42,080 nucleotides of DNA from JALTBU01 sp964410645. Its GTDB lineage: Bacteria > Campylobacterota > Campylobacteria > Campylobacterales > Nautiliaceae. The position numbers and the translations under genes are program-made. Below are positions 17,016-25,711 of the stretch, one piece after another. The first letter of the stretch is position 1. Each line of letters starts with the position of its first letter. The DNA is taken from assembly GCA_964410645.1 (NCBI GenBank), contig CAYPHV010000007.1, forward strand, positions 1 through 42,080. Reading direction: 5' to 3'. Under the pieces are notes generated by a model that worked only from the letters and a program-made list of their open reading frames with translations, searched no databases and had not been told where the DNA came from.

Positions 17016-19252
17016 TAGTAACAAGAAAATGGCTTGAAGAATTTATTGATTTAAGCGATACAAATACCGAGGATATAATATTTACGCTAAATAAAATAGG
17101 TCAGGAAGTAGAAGGATATGAAAAAATTGAAATTCCTCAAGATGTTGTTATAGGCGAGGTAATGGAATGCGAAAAGCATCCCAATGCGGACAAACTAAAT
17201 GTTTGTAAAGTGGATGTAGGCGATGAAGTGCTTCAAATAGTATGCGGTGCCAAAAACGTATCGGCGGGACAATATGTTGTTGTTTCAAAAATCGGTGCGT
17301 CTCTTCCCAATATTAAAATTAAAAAAGCAAAACTCCGGGGGATTGATTCGTGTGGAATGATTTGTGCGGCAAGAGAAATAGGACTTCCGGATTTCCATGA
17401 AGGAATTATGGTTATGGATAATTCTCTGGGAGAACTAAAAAAAGGGGAATATGCGGGTAAATATTTGAATGATGAGATAATTGATCTTGGAATTACGGCT
17501 AACAGGGGAGACTGTTTCAGTATTCACGGAATTGCCAGAGAACTTGCAGCCGGATTGAATAAAGATATTAAAATGCCTGAATTTAAATATGAAGAATTGG
17601 CAGAGGGAATAGGAAGAGTTGTTCATATTTATAAAAACGAAATGAAAAAATCATCTCATTTGTTAAAAGTAATTGAAGGCGGTTTGCAAATTCCGTTAAA
17701 AATTGATTACAGATTAGGCCTAATCCAGACGGAAGCTAAAAATAAAATTGATAAATTCGTAAAATATGCTATGCACGCGACAGGAGTGTTGTTAACTCCT
17801 ATGAATGTTTGTAATATAGAAATGAGCCATGAAAACGGCGTTGACGAAATTAAATGTTGCGGAAAATATATGGTAGGAATTAAAAATGACATAAACGTGG
17901 AAGAAAACGGAAGATATATAATTGATGCTAATTATATTGATCCGAAATATGTCAGCGAAATAGTATTTTTAAATTCGCTTAAAACGGATGATTATTTTTT
18001 TAGATCCAGTAGGGGAAGTGAACCTAATCTTAAATTCGGTGTCGATTATTTGTTAAATGAAATGAAATTGCCTGTATTTAGCGGAGAAATTGATTTGATC
18101 AATGAGGTAAAGCCTAAGATTATTAATGTTAATGTGAATGAAATTAATGAAATTATCGGATATAAGATTGAAGAGAAAAAAGTTGTTGAAATATTAAAAA
18201 AATTAAATTTTGAAATTCTTTCTATTAGCGATGGAAGTGTAAAAGTAAGTGTGCCGATGTTTAGAAGCGATATAGAGAATATTCAAGATGTGGCGGAAGA
18301 AATTCTCAGAATTTACGGTATTGACAATATTCCGAGTAAAGCTATGGAATTTAAAGAGGCCAATAGAATTAACAAAAATATGCAAAAATTTCAGGCATAT
18401 AATCTTTTAAAACAAAAAGCTGTTGCAAACGGATTTTATGAAGCCATACATTTTATTTTCGAAGATAAGAATAGACTGAAAAAATACGGTTTTGAAACGG
18501 TAGAAGATAATTTGGATTTATTAAACCCAATAGTAAAAGAGTTGAATACACTGCGGCCGACTTTATTGCTTCAATTGTTTGACGATATAAAATATAACAA
18601 ATCAAACGGATATAAAAGAATATATATGTTTAGTCTGGGCAGTGTTTATAATTCTAAAAGAGAGGAAAAAGAAAAATTTGCTTTTGTAATTAACGGGTTT
18701 GCCGATTATGAAAATCCTGAAAATCACGGAAAGCCTTCAAAAGTATCATTTAAAACCGCTGTAGACAAACTGTCATTTATAATAGGCGAATTTGAACTTG
18801 ACAAAAGTTCTCATTTTCTTGCGCATCCTTATCAATGTGCTGATATTTATAAAAATGGTAAAAAAATCGGGGTAGTGGCAAAATTACATCCAAAAATTGC
18901 CAAAGATTTTGATATTGATGATACATATTTTTGTGAAATAGAATTAGATAAAATGAATATTGAAGAAAAAAAAGCAAAAGAGATTAATAAATTTCAAAAA
19001 GTTATCAGAGATTTAAGCCTTGTGGCAGATAAAAATTTGACATACAAAGATTTGTCTAATATTATTAATTCTTTATATGTTGAAGAGCTGGTTGATTTTT
19101 ATCCTATTGATATATATGATTTAGGAGAAAACAATTCTTTAACTCTCAGATTTGTAATTCAGGGAAATAAAACTTTACAAGAAAATGAAATAAATGATAT
19201 AATGGAAAAAATTTTGAAAGCTTTGGAAGAAAAAGGAATTACTCTTAGATGA
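17012..19252 (+). CDS. pheT: Phenylalanyl-tRNA synthetase beta subunit
   Basis: Partner of PheS, carrying tRNA-binding and editing modules. 746 residues: EMAP/OB tRNA-binding domain (about 40-150, HPNADKLNVCKVDVG), B3/B4 editing region (about 205-360), B5 (about 370-440), a core-like domain, and a C-terminal anticodon-binding ferredoxin-like domain (about 655-746). The B3/B4 part is strongly diverged: the usual GQPLHAFD stretch is replaced by ATGVLLTPMNV (256-266), although the RGSEPNLKFGVDYL end (334-347) is recognisable. Editing of Tyr-tRNA-Phe may be weak or absent. Its end overlaps the aroA start by 4 nt. Confidence 0.95.
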   Translation: MIVTRKWLEEFIDLSDTNTEDIIFTLNKIGQEVEGYEKIEIPQDVVIGEVMECEKHPNADKLNVCKVDVGDEVLQIVCGAKNVSAGQYVVVSKIGASLPNIKIKKAKLRGIDSCGMICAAREIGLPDFHEGIMVMDNSLGELKKGEYAGKYLNDEIIDLGITANRGDCFSIHGIARELAAGLNKDIKMPEFKYEELAEGIGRVVHIYKNEMKKSSHLLKVIEGGLQIPLKIDYRLGLIQTEAKNKIDKFVKYAMHATGVLLTPMNVCNIEMSHENGVDEIKCCGKYMVGIKNDINVEENGRYIIDANYIDPKYVSEIVFLNSLKTDDYFFRSSRGSEPNLKFGVDYLLNEMKLPVFSGEIDLINEVKPKIINVNVNEINEIIGYKIEEKKVVEILKKLNFEILSISDGSVKVSVPMFRSDIENIQDVAEEILRIYGIDNIPSKAMEFKEANRINKNMQKFQAYNLLKQKAVANGFYEAIHFIFEDKNRLKKYGFETVEDNLDLLNPIVKELNTLRPTLLLQLFDDIKYNKSNGYKRIYMFSLGSVYNSKREEKEKFAFVINGFADYENPENHGKPSKVSFKTAVDKLSFIIGEFELDKSSHFLAHPYQCADIYKNGKKIGVVAKLHPKIAKDFDIDDTYFCEIELDKMNIEEKKAKEINKFQKVIRDLSLVADKNLTYKDLSNIINSLYVEELVDFYPIDIYDLGENNSLTLRFVIQGNKTLQENEINDIMEKILKALEEKGITLR

Positions 19253-20565
19253 TACTTGAAGTTGCCGGTTCAAAAAATTTTAGCGAAGAGTTTAGGGTTG
19301 ATGCCGATAAATCCATTTCTCACAGATGTGCTATTTTTTCTTTGCTAAGCGATGGTGAAAATATTATCAATAATTATTTAATGGCGGAGGATACCCTTAA
19401 TTCTCTTGAAATTGCAGAAAAACTGGGGGCAAAAGTCGAAAAGAAGGGTAAAACTGTTAAAATTATTTCTCCAAAAACAATTCAAGAGCCTGATGATGTT
19501 TTATACTGCGGAAACAGCGGAACTACCATTAGAATTTATATGGGTCTTCTTTCTTCACAACCAGGATTTTATGTTTTGAGCGGAGATAAATATCTAAGGC
19601 GCCGTCCTATGAAAAGGGTTATTGAACCGCTTATTGAAATAGGGGCAAAAATAGATGCCAGAAAAAATGCTTCTCTTGCCCCTGTCTCAATACGGGGAAA
19701 TAAACTAAATCATTTTAATTATAAATCAAAAATAGCATCAGCCCAAGTGAAGTCGGCTTTGATTTTAGCCGCTTTAAATTCAGATAAGCCGTCTTTTTAT
19801 GAAGAACCTTTTTTAAGCCGTGATCATACGGAAAGAATGCTAAACGGTATGGGGGCAAATATACTGAGCCAGCAGACCTTACGCCCCGGATTTAAAAAAA
19901 ACATAGAATATAAAATTCAGATTACTCCTTTGAAAGAAAAATTAAAACCGTTAAAAATTACAGTGCCAAATGATCCAAGCAGTGCTTTTTTCTTTGCGGC
20001 GGCGGCGGCTATTACAAAATCAAATGCGGTGATAAAAAACGTAACATTAAACCCTACACGAATAGAAAGTTATGAAGTTTTAAAAAAGATGGGCGCTAAG
20101 GTTGAGTATATTGAAAAAGAAAATAAATATGAGCCCGTAGGGGATATTATTGTTAAGGGTGATACGTTAAAAGCCGTTGAAGTAAGTGAAAATATTCCCT
20201 GGCTTATAGATGAAATTCCTGCTCTTGCAATGGTTATGGCAATGGCTGAGGGTAAAAGCAAAGTGGAAAACGCAAAAGAATTAAGAGTAAAAGAATGTGA
20301 CAGAATAAAAGCGATTGTTTATAATCTGCAAAAATGCGGCGTTAGGGTAAAAGAGTTTGAAGACGGATTTGAAATAATCGGAGGAAATGTCAAAAAAAGT
20401 GAAGTTGATTCTTTTGGGGATCACAGAATTGCCATGAGCTTTACAATTTTGGGTTTGATTAGCGGAATGAGAATTAAAAATGCCGAATGTATTAATACAT
20501 CGTTTCCTAATTTTTTTAAACTTTTAAAAAAAATAACGGATTACAGGATTATAAATGATAATTAA
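19249..20565 (+). CDS. aroA: 3-phosphoshikimate 1-carboxyvinyltransferase (EPSP synthase)
   Basis: Joins PEP and shikimate-3-phosphate in the sixth step of the shikimate pathway. 438 residues with DADKSISHR (18-26), GNSGTTIRI (family GNSGT[TM]R), the SAQVKSALILAAL block and LRVKECDRI near the C-terminal third. Full length. It is coupled to pheT upstream (ATGA) and overlaps ispH by 11 nt downstream. Together with aroE it shows shikimate genes dispersed among translation operons. Confidence 0.96.
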   Translation: MILEVAGSKNFSEEFRVDADKSISHRCAIFSLLSDGENIINNYLMAEDTLNSLEIAEKLGAKVEKKGKTVKIISPKTIQEPDDVLYCGNSGTTIRIYMGLLSSQPGFYVLSGDKYLRRRPMKRVIEPLIEIGAKIDARKNASLAPVSIRGNKLNHFNYKSKIASAQVKSALILAALNSDKPSFYEEPFLSRDHTERMLNGMGANILSQQTLRPGFKKNIEYKIQITPLKEKLKPLKITVPNDPSSAFFFAAAAAITKSNAVIKNVTLNPTRIESYEVLKKMGAKVEYIEKENKYEPVGDIIVKGDTLKAVEVSENIPWLIDEIPALAMVMAMAEGKSKVENAKELRVKECDRIKAIVYNLQKCGVRVKEFEDGFEIIGGNVKKSEVDSFGDHRIAMSFTILGLISGMRIKNAECINTSFPNFFKLLKKITDYRIINDN

Positions 20566-21385
20566 AAAAGCAAAAAGTTATGGATTTTGTTTCGGTGTAA
20601 AAAGGGCGGTTAATATTGCCGAGAATTCAAAAAACGCTGTTACATTGGGGCCGCTTATTCATAATCCTTTGGAAATAAACAGGCTTGCACACGATTATAA
20701 TGTAAATTATGTAAACGATATTGATGAAATAAACAGTGGAATAAAAAGAGTTATTGTCCGTACTCACGGAATACCAAAAGAAAAATATGAAAAATTGAAA
20801 ACAAAAGAAATCGAAGTTATAGACGCTACGTGTCCTTTTGTGAAAAAACCTCAGGAAATTGTTGAAAAAATGAGCAAAGAAGGATATGACATTGTAATAT
20901 TCGGAGATATAAATCATCCGGAAATACAGGGGGTTAAAAGTTATTGCGTACACAAAAGGGTTTTTGTGGTATTAAGCGTGGATAAACTGAAAAATATCAA
21001 ACTGAAAGAAAAAATCGCTACTGTTGCGCAGACAACAAGAAGAGTTAAAGACTACTTAAAAATAACAGATTATTTAATCAGAAATTATAAAGAAGTCAGG
21101 GTATTTAACACAGTTTGTAATGCAACATTTGAAAATCAGCAGGCTGTCAAAAAATTGAGTGAAGAGGCGGATATAATGATTATAGTCGGAGGTAAAAATT
21201 CTTCAAATACAAAGCAACTTTTTAATATTGCCTCTAAATATTGTGAAGCCTATTTGGTTGAAAATGAAAACGAATTGCAAAAAAAGTGGTTTGAAAATAA
21301 AAAATTTTGCGGTGTCAGTGCAGGCGCTTCTACGCCTGAATGGCTGGTTGAAAAAATAATATCAAAGATAAAGGAATTAGAATGA
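20555..21385 (+). CDS. ispH: 4-hydroxy-3-methylbut-2-enyl diphosphate reductase
   Basis: Last enzyme of the non-mevalonate isoprenoid pathway, producing IPP and DMAPP with an iron-sulfur cluster. The three cluster cysteines are in place: Cys12 (GFCFGVKRAV), Cys93 (DATCPFVKK) and Cys188 (TVCNATFENQ). A VSAGASTPEWL segment closes the active site. 276 residues, full length. The start overlaps the end of aroA by 11 nt and the stop overlaps rpsA by 4 nt. It supplies precursors for the polyprenyl synthase encoded at 39577. Confidence 0.96.
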   Translation: MIIKKAKSYGFCFGVKRAVNIAENSKNAVTLGPLIHNPLEINRLAHDYNVNYVNDIDEINSGIKRVIVRTHGIPKEKYEKLKTKEIEVIDATCPFVKKPQEIVEKMSKEGYDIVIFGDINHPEIQGVKSYCVHKRVFVVLSVDKLKNIKLKEKIATVAQTTRRVKDYLKITDYLIRNYKEVRVFNTVCNATFENQQAVKKLSEEADIMIIVGGKNSSNTKQLFNIASKYCEAYLVENENELQKKWFENKKFCGVSAGASTPEWLVEKIISKIKELE

Positions 21386-22542
21386 ATGAATTAAAAATCG
21401 GTGATGTAGTAGGCTTTCAAATAGAAAAGTTGATCAAGGGCGGATTTGTAGGACATATTGGGGATATTGAGTTTTTTTTGCCAAAGAGTTTAAGCGGCTT
21501 AAAAGAAGATGAAAGTGTAATAGGAAAAAATATTAAAGCAAAAGTAAAAGAATTTAAACAAAATTCTGTCGTAGTTGACAGAAAAGCATATTTAAATGAA
21601 ATAAAAGAAAAAATCAATGAACTTGCCGGTGAAAAAATTTTGGCAAAAGTTACAAAAGTAAAACCAAATGGTTTAGTTATAGATATTGACGGAATAAGCG
21701 GATTTGTTCCAAAGGATGAAATATTTTATAAAAAAATAGATCATAAAAAATATTTTGAGGAAGGGGATGAAATTGAAGTAATTTTATCTGATCCGGACAG
21801 AAGAGTTTTTTCTATTAAAAAATTGCTTCCAAATCCCTGGGATGAAGTAAAAAGTTTAAATGTAGGAGACAGAATCAGAGCAAGCGTAACCCATCTTACA
21901 GAATATGGCGCTTTTGTTGATATAGGCAACGGGGTTGAAGGGTTTTTACATATAAGCGAGATTAATTGGGAAGGCGTTAATGATCTAAGCCTCGGTGATG
22001 AAATAGAAGTGGAAGTTGCGGAAATTAATCCTGATGAAGAAAAATTAAGAGTTGCGAGAAAAAATTTACTTACAAAGCCTGCAAGTATATTTGCAAAAAA
22101 GTATAAAGCCGGAGATACTGTAGAAGGAACTGTCATTAAATTTATTAATGTTGGGGCGTTTGTGGACATAGACGGTATAAGTGTGCTTTTGCCTAATAAG
22201 TTTGTCTCATTTAAAAAAGGCGAAAAAGCCAGTGATGTTTTTGAAATAGGTCAAAAAACGACCTTCAAAGTAATCACAATACATGAAGATGAAAACAAAG
22301 TAATTATATCAAGAAAGGATGCTTTACCTAATCCTTACGATATATTTGCCGATAATTTTAATATAGGAGATGAAATAGACGGTAAAGTAAAATATATAAC
22401 AGATTTTGGAATGTTTGTGGATTTGGGTGATGTAGAAGCATTAGTAAGAAAAGAAGAATATCAAAATGATTATAATATAGGCGATGCTTTTAAAGGAAAA
22501 ATTACTGAAATTAACGGGGATAGAATTAAACTTGCTGAATGA
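21382..22542 (+). CDS. rpsA: Ribosomal protein S1, five-repeat form
   Basis: RNA-binding protein of the small ribosomal subunit that recruits mRNA. I count five S1 repeats at about 4-70, 82-148, 160-228, 243-313 and 328-386. Repeat 3 (RIRASVTHLTEYGAFVDIG) and repeat 4 are the best conserved. At 386 residues it is much shorter than the roughly 550-residue six-domain S1 of proteobacteria such as E. coli. The next gene is unrelated and I see no leftover S1 sequence, so this is the natural end rather than a frameshift. Assignment as rpsA rests on its place between ispH and serA, the order I recall in Helicobacter and Campylobacter. Confidence 0.88.
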   Translation: MNELKIGDVVGFQIEKLIKGGFVGHIGDIEFFLPKSLSGLKEDESVIGKNIKAKVKEFKQNSVVVDRKAYLNEIKEKINELAGEKILAKVTKVKPNGLVIDIDGISGFVPKDEIFYKKIDHKKYFEEGDEIEVILSDPDRRVFSIKKLLPNPWDEVKSLNVGDRIRASVTHLTEYGAFVDIGNGVEGFLHISEINWEGVNDLSLGDEIEVEVAEINPDEEKLRVARKNLLTKPASIFAKKYKAGDTVEGTVIKFINVGAFVDIDGISVLLPNKFVSFKKGEKASDVFEIGQKTTFKVITIHEDENKVIISRKDALPNPYDIFADNFNIGDEIDGKVKYITDFGMFVDLGDVEALVRKEEYQNDYNIGDAFKGKITEINGDRIKLAE

Positions 22543-22982
22543 AATATTTAGTCGGTTTTTTAACTTTTTTAATTTTTATTATATTGAGTGTTATATATAT
22601 TAATATTTCTTCCCCTGTTATTTTACAAAAGCAGGAAAAAAATCATATTAAAAAACATTATTTGAATCAAAATATTCAAATAATAAATAAACCGAAAATT
22701 TCATATCTTTTTCCTGCAAGGATTTTATTTATAAAAATTGATTTTAAAAAATCAAGATATGAAATAATTTATAAATTGATTATTGGCAGTGCCGATAAGT
22801 ATGCATTGTTTAATATAAAAACAATTTTGGACAGTTATAATATTAATTATTCATTATATAAAGTCAAAAAAAGTGAAATTTATATCTTTTTTAAAAGTTT
22901 AGAGCAGGCAAATCTTATATTAAACTTATTTAAAAGGTATAATTTCAATATACAAATTCAAAAAATAAAAAAAAGGATATAA
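22539..22982 (+). CDS. Conserved membrane-anchored protein, function unknown
   Basis: A 147-residue protein with one N-terminal membrane helix (about 2-24) and the rest probably periplasmic. The C-terminal part (about 85-147) has an ALFNIKTILDSYNINYSLYK / IYIFFKSLEQANLILNLF pattern that resembles a SPOR-like beta-alpha-beta unit, but this is weak. It overlaps rpsA by 4 nt and abuts serA. A small periplasmic protein at this same place is present in Campylobacter and Helicobacter as I recall. I cannot name a function. Confidence 0.72.
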   Translation: MKYLVGFLTFLIFIILSVIYINISSPVILQKQEKNHIKKHYLNQNIQIINKPKISYLFPARILFIKIDFKKSRYEIIYKLIIGSADKYALFNIKTILDSYNINYSLYKVKKSEIYIFFKSLEQANLILNLFKRYNFNIQIQKIKKRI

Positions 22983-24551
22983 ATGAAAGTAGTTGTATGC
23001 GACCCAATACATAAAGCTGGTTTTGAAATATTAAAAAAAGCTAAAGATATTGAATTAGTTGATGCAAGTAAAACGCCAAAAAATGAATTATTAAAAATAG
23101 TTGAAGATGCGGACGGAGTTATTACAAGAAGTCCTACACCTATTGATGAAAAATTTTTAGCACATGCCAAAAAACTAAAAGCAGTGGTTAGAGCAGGTGT
23201 CGGAGTGGATAATGTAGATATTGAGAAAGCAAGCAAAAGAGGCGTTGTAGTTATGAATGTACCTACTGCAAATACGCTGGCTGCAGTTGAACTTACAATG
23301 GCTCATTTATTTGCGGGAGCCAGAAGTTTTACAAATGCTGTATGGAACTTGAAAAAAGAGCATATTTGGAACAGGGAAAAATGGCTTGGTATTGAACTAG
23401 CCGGTAAAAAACTTGGAATTATAGGCTTTGGCAATATAGGAAGCCGTATATGCATCAGGGCAAAAGCTCTTGAAATGGATGTTATAACGTATGATCCGTA
23501 TATTGAGCCTAGTAAGGCAACAGATTTGGGATGCAAATATACCACAAATCTGGATGATATTTTAAAATGTGATTTTATTACCATACATACTCCAAAAACT
23601 CCTGAAACTATAAATATGATAACAAAAAAAGAAATAGATAAAATGAAAGACGGGGTAGTATTGATCAATTGTGCAAGAGGAGGGCTCTATAATGAGCAAG
23701 ATGTTTATGACGCTTTGAAATCAGGAAAAATAAAATGGCTCGGTATTGATGTTTATGCAAAAGAACCAGCTACGAATCATCCGTTTTTTGAGCTTGAAAA
23801 TACTTCTGTTACACCGCATATCGGTGCAAATACACGTGAATCACAAGAAAGAATTGCAACTCAGGCGGTTCGTGGAATAATTGAAGCACTAAGAGGCAGC
23901 AGTTATCCTAATGCGCTGAATCTTCCTATCAATACCGCAAATACTCCGGAATGGATAATAAAATATTTGGAATTATCTCAAAAAATGGGATATATTCTTT
24001 CACAAATAATAAAATCACCTATTAAAAAAGTAAAACTTGCATTAAGCGGAGATATTTCCAAAGAAGAAAAATCAATAATAACATTTATTCTGGTAGGACT
24101 TCTTAAAAATATTACTGATAATGTCAATTATGTTAATGCTTTGGTTTTGGCGGAAGAAAAAGGTATTAATATAGAAGTAAAAACAATCAAAAATACAACG
24201 TATAAAAATTTAGTTTCAATTAAAGTAATTACTGATAATGAAGAACAGTCAATAAGTGGAACTATGCTTGAAAACTATCCTAGAATAGTCGAATTTAAGG
24301 GATTTAATCTAGAAGTTAAGCCTAAAGGGAAAATGATTTTCTTTAAAAATACAGATGTGCCCGGAGTAATAGGGGAAGTCGGGATGATACTTGCTAAAAA
24401 CAATATTAATATTGCCGATTTCAGACTTGGAAGAAATAACGAAGGCCAGGCAATGGCTATAATTGTTGTTGATAACGATGCACATGAAAATGTAATTAAT
24501 GAACTTAAAAATTTAAAAGCTGCAATTAGTGTAGGCTATGTTGAAATTTAA
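22983..24551 (+). CDS. serA: D-3-phosphoglycerate dehydrogenase
   Basis: Oxidises 3-phosphoglycerate to phosphohydroxypyruvate, the entry to serine. 522 residues, the long form: an N-terminal substrate domain, an NAD domain with GIIGFGNIGSR (about 145-155), a TPHIGANT catalytic His, an intervening ASB-like domain (about 325-450) and a C-terminal ACT domain (about 450-522, DVPGVIGEVGMILAKNNINI). The ACT domain makes serine feedback likely. AAAGGAT precedes the ATG. With glyA it connects glycolytic carbon to serine and one-carbon units. Confidence 0.96.
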   Translation: MKVVVCDPIHKAGFEILKKAKDIELVDASKTPKNELLKIVEDADGVITRSPTPIDEKFLAHAKKLKAVVRAGVGVDNVDIEKASKRGVVVMNVPTANTLAAVELTMAHLFAGARSFTNAVWNLKKEHIWNREKWLGIELAGKKLGIIGFGNIGSRICIRAKALEMDVITYDPYIEPSKATDLGCKYTTNLDDILKCDFITIHTPKTPETINMITKKEIDKMKDGVVLINCARGGLYNEQDVYDALKSGKIKWLGIDVYAKEPATNHPFFELENTSVTPHIGANTRESQERIATQAVRGIIEALRGSSYPNALNLPINTANTPEWIIKYLELSQKMGYILSQIIKSPIKKVKLALSGDISKEEKSIITFILVGLLKNITDNVNYVNALVLAEEKGINIEVKTIKNTTYKNLVSIKVITDNEEQSISGTMLENYPRIVEFKGFNLEVKPKGKMIFFKNTDVPGVIGEVGMILAKNNINIADFRLGRNNEGQAMAIIVVDNDAHENVINELKNLKAAISVGYVEI

Positions 24552-24569
24552 TAATTAAAAGGAGCAAAT

Positions 24570-25133
24570 ATGGCATATAGTATGAATGATTTAAAAAAAT
24601 ATTTGAATATTGAACTTGACGGGATTCCGTATAAAATTGTTGATTATGCGCATGTAAAACCTGGAAAGGGTGCCGCTTTTGTCAGAACTAAAATTAAAAA
24701 TTTGATTGATGGCAGGGTAATTGATAAAACTTTTCATGCAGGTGATAAAGCGGATGAACCGAATTTGGAAAGAAAAAAATATCAGTATTCATATAACGAA
24801 GGCGGATTATATTATTTTATGGACAATACAACATATGAAATGATTCCTGTTGACAGTGAGCATGTGGATGAAGCCAAAAATTTTATGCTTGACGGAATGG
24901 AAGTTAATATTCTTTTTCATAACGGAAAAGTTATAGGTGTTGAACTTCCAATGACCGTGGAACTGGAAGTAGTCGAAACTCAGCCCGTGAGCAATAAAGA
25001 TAGAAGCGGTGCATGCAGAAAACCGGCCAAGCTTGAAACAGGTGCGGCTGTGACGGTTCCCTGTCATATAACAGAAGGTGATAAAATTAAAGTAGATACA
25101 AGAAGCGGAGATTATTTGGAGAAAGTTAAATAA
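24570..25133 (+). CDS. efp: Translation elongation factor P
   Basis: Relieves ribosome stalling at polyproline. 187 residues with three beta-barrel domains. The loop that is post-translationally modified in many bacteria is KPGKGAAF with Lys33, so a beta-lysylation-type modification is possible; no modifying enzyme lies in the window. The C-terminal KVDTRSGDYLEKVK is canonical. AAAGGAG stands before the ATG. It follows serA by 18 bp. Confidence 0.96.
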   Translation: MAYSMNDLKKYLNIELDGIPYKIVDYAHVKPGKGAAFVRTKIKNLIDGRVIDKTFHAGDKADEPNLERKKYQYSYNEGGLYYFMDNTTYEMIPVDSEHVDEAKNFMLDGMEVNILFHNGKVIGVELPMTVELEVVETQPVSNKDRSGACRKPAKLETGAAVTVPCHITEGDKIKVDTRSGDYLEKVK

Positions 25134-25149
25134 AAGCGGAGAATGAATA

Positions 25150-25695
25150 ATGAAAAATGAAAAATTAATAAAAAAAGTAAATGATTCCATAAGGGATGTC
25201 CCCGATTTTCCTAAAAAAGGGATAGTTTTTAAAGATATTACAACTTTATTGAATAAAAGTGATGTTTTTACAAGTATAATTGATTATTTTGCAAAAAAAT
25301 ATAAAGATGTCGATTTTGTGTGTGGAATAGAAAGCAGGGGGTTTATATTTGCATCTGCAATAAGTTATGCTATAAATAAGGGTTTTGTGCCTCTTAGAAA
25401 AAAAGGGAAACTTCCCTTTACAACCGTAAGCGAAAAATATGCCCTTGAATATGGATTTGATGAAATAGAAGCGCATATAGATGCTTTTAGAGATGTTAAA
25501 CATCCAAAAATATTACTTATAGACGATTTGCTTGCTACCGGGGGAACAGCAGAGGCCGGTGTTAAATTAATTCAAGAACTAGGCGGGGAAGTTGTCGCAG
25601 CCGGATTTGTAATTGAATTAGTCTTTTTAAACGGAGCACAAAAGCTAAGTAATCTGGGTATAAAAGTGGATAGTTTAGTAAAAGTAGAAAACTAA
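25150..25695 (+). CDS. apt: Adenine phosphoribosyltransferase
   Basis: Purine salvage: adenine plus PRPP to AMP. 181 residues with the PRPP loop ILLIDDLLATGGT (121-133), CGIESRGFIF (58-67) and the VPLRKKGKLPF flexible-loop region (80-90). An upstream ATG at 25143 is followed at once by a stop, so 25150 is the start. Adenine is released by the futalosine pathway in some bacteria, so apt and mqnC could be metabolically linked; that is inference. Confidence 0.95.
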   Translation: MKNEKLIKKVNDSIRDVPDFPKKGIVFKDITTLLNKSDVFTSIIDYFAKKYKDVDFVCGIESRGFIFASAISYAINKGFVPLRKKGKLPFTTVSEKYALEYGFDEIEAHIDAFRDVKHPKILLIDDLLATGGTAEAGVKLIQELGGEVVAAGFVIELVFLNGAQKLSNLGIKVDSLVKVEN

Positions 25696-25711
25696 AGAAA
25701 AAAGGAAAGCT

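Noticed and set aside
21741..22169. Open frame of 142 codons on the minus strand
   Set aside because: Antisense shadow of the S1 repeats in rpsA; Ser-rich composition arises from the complementary codons.
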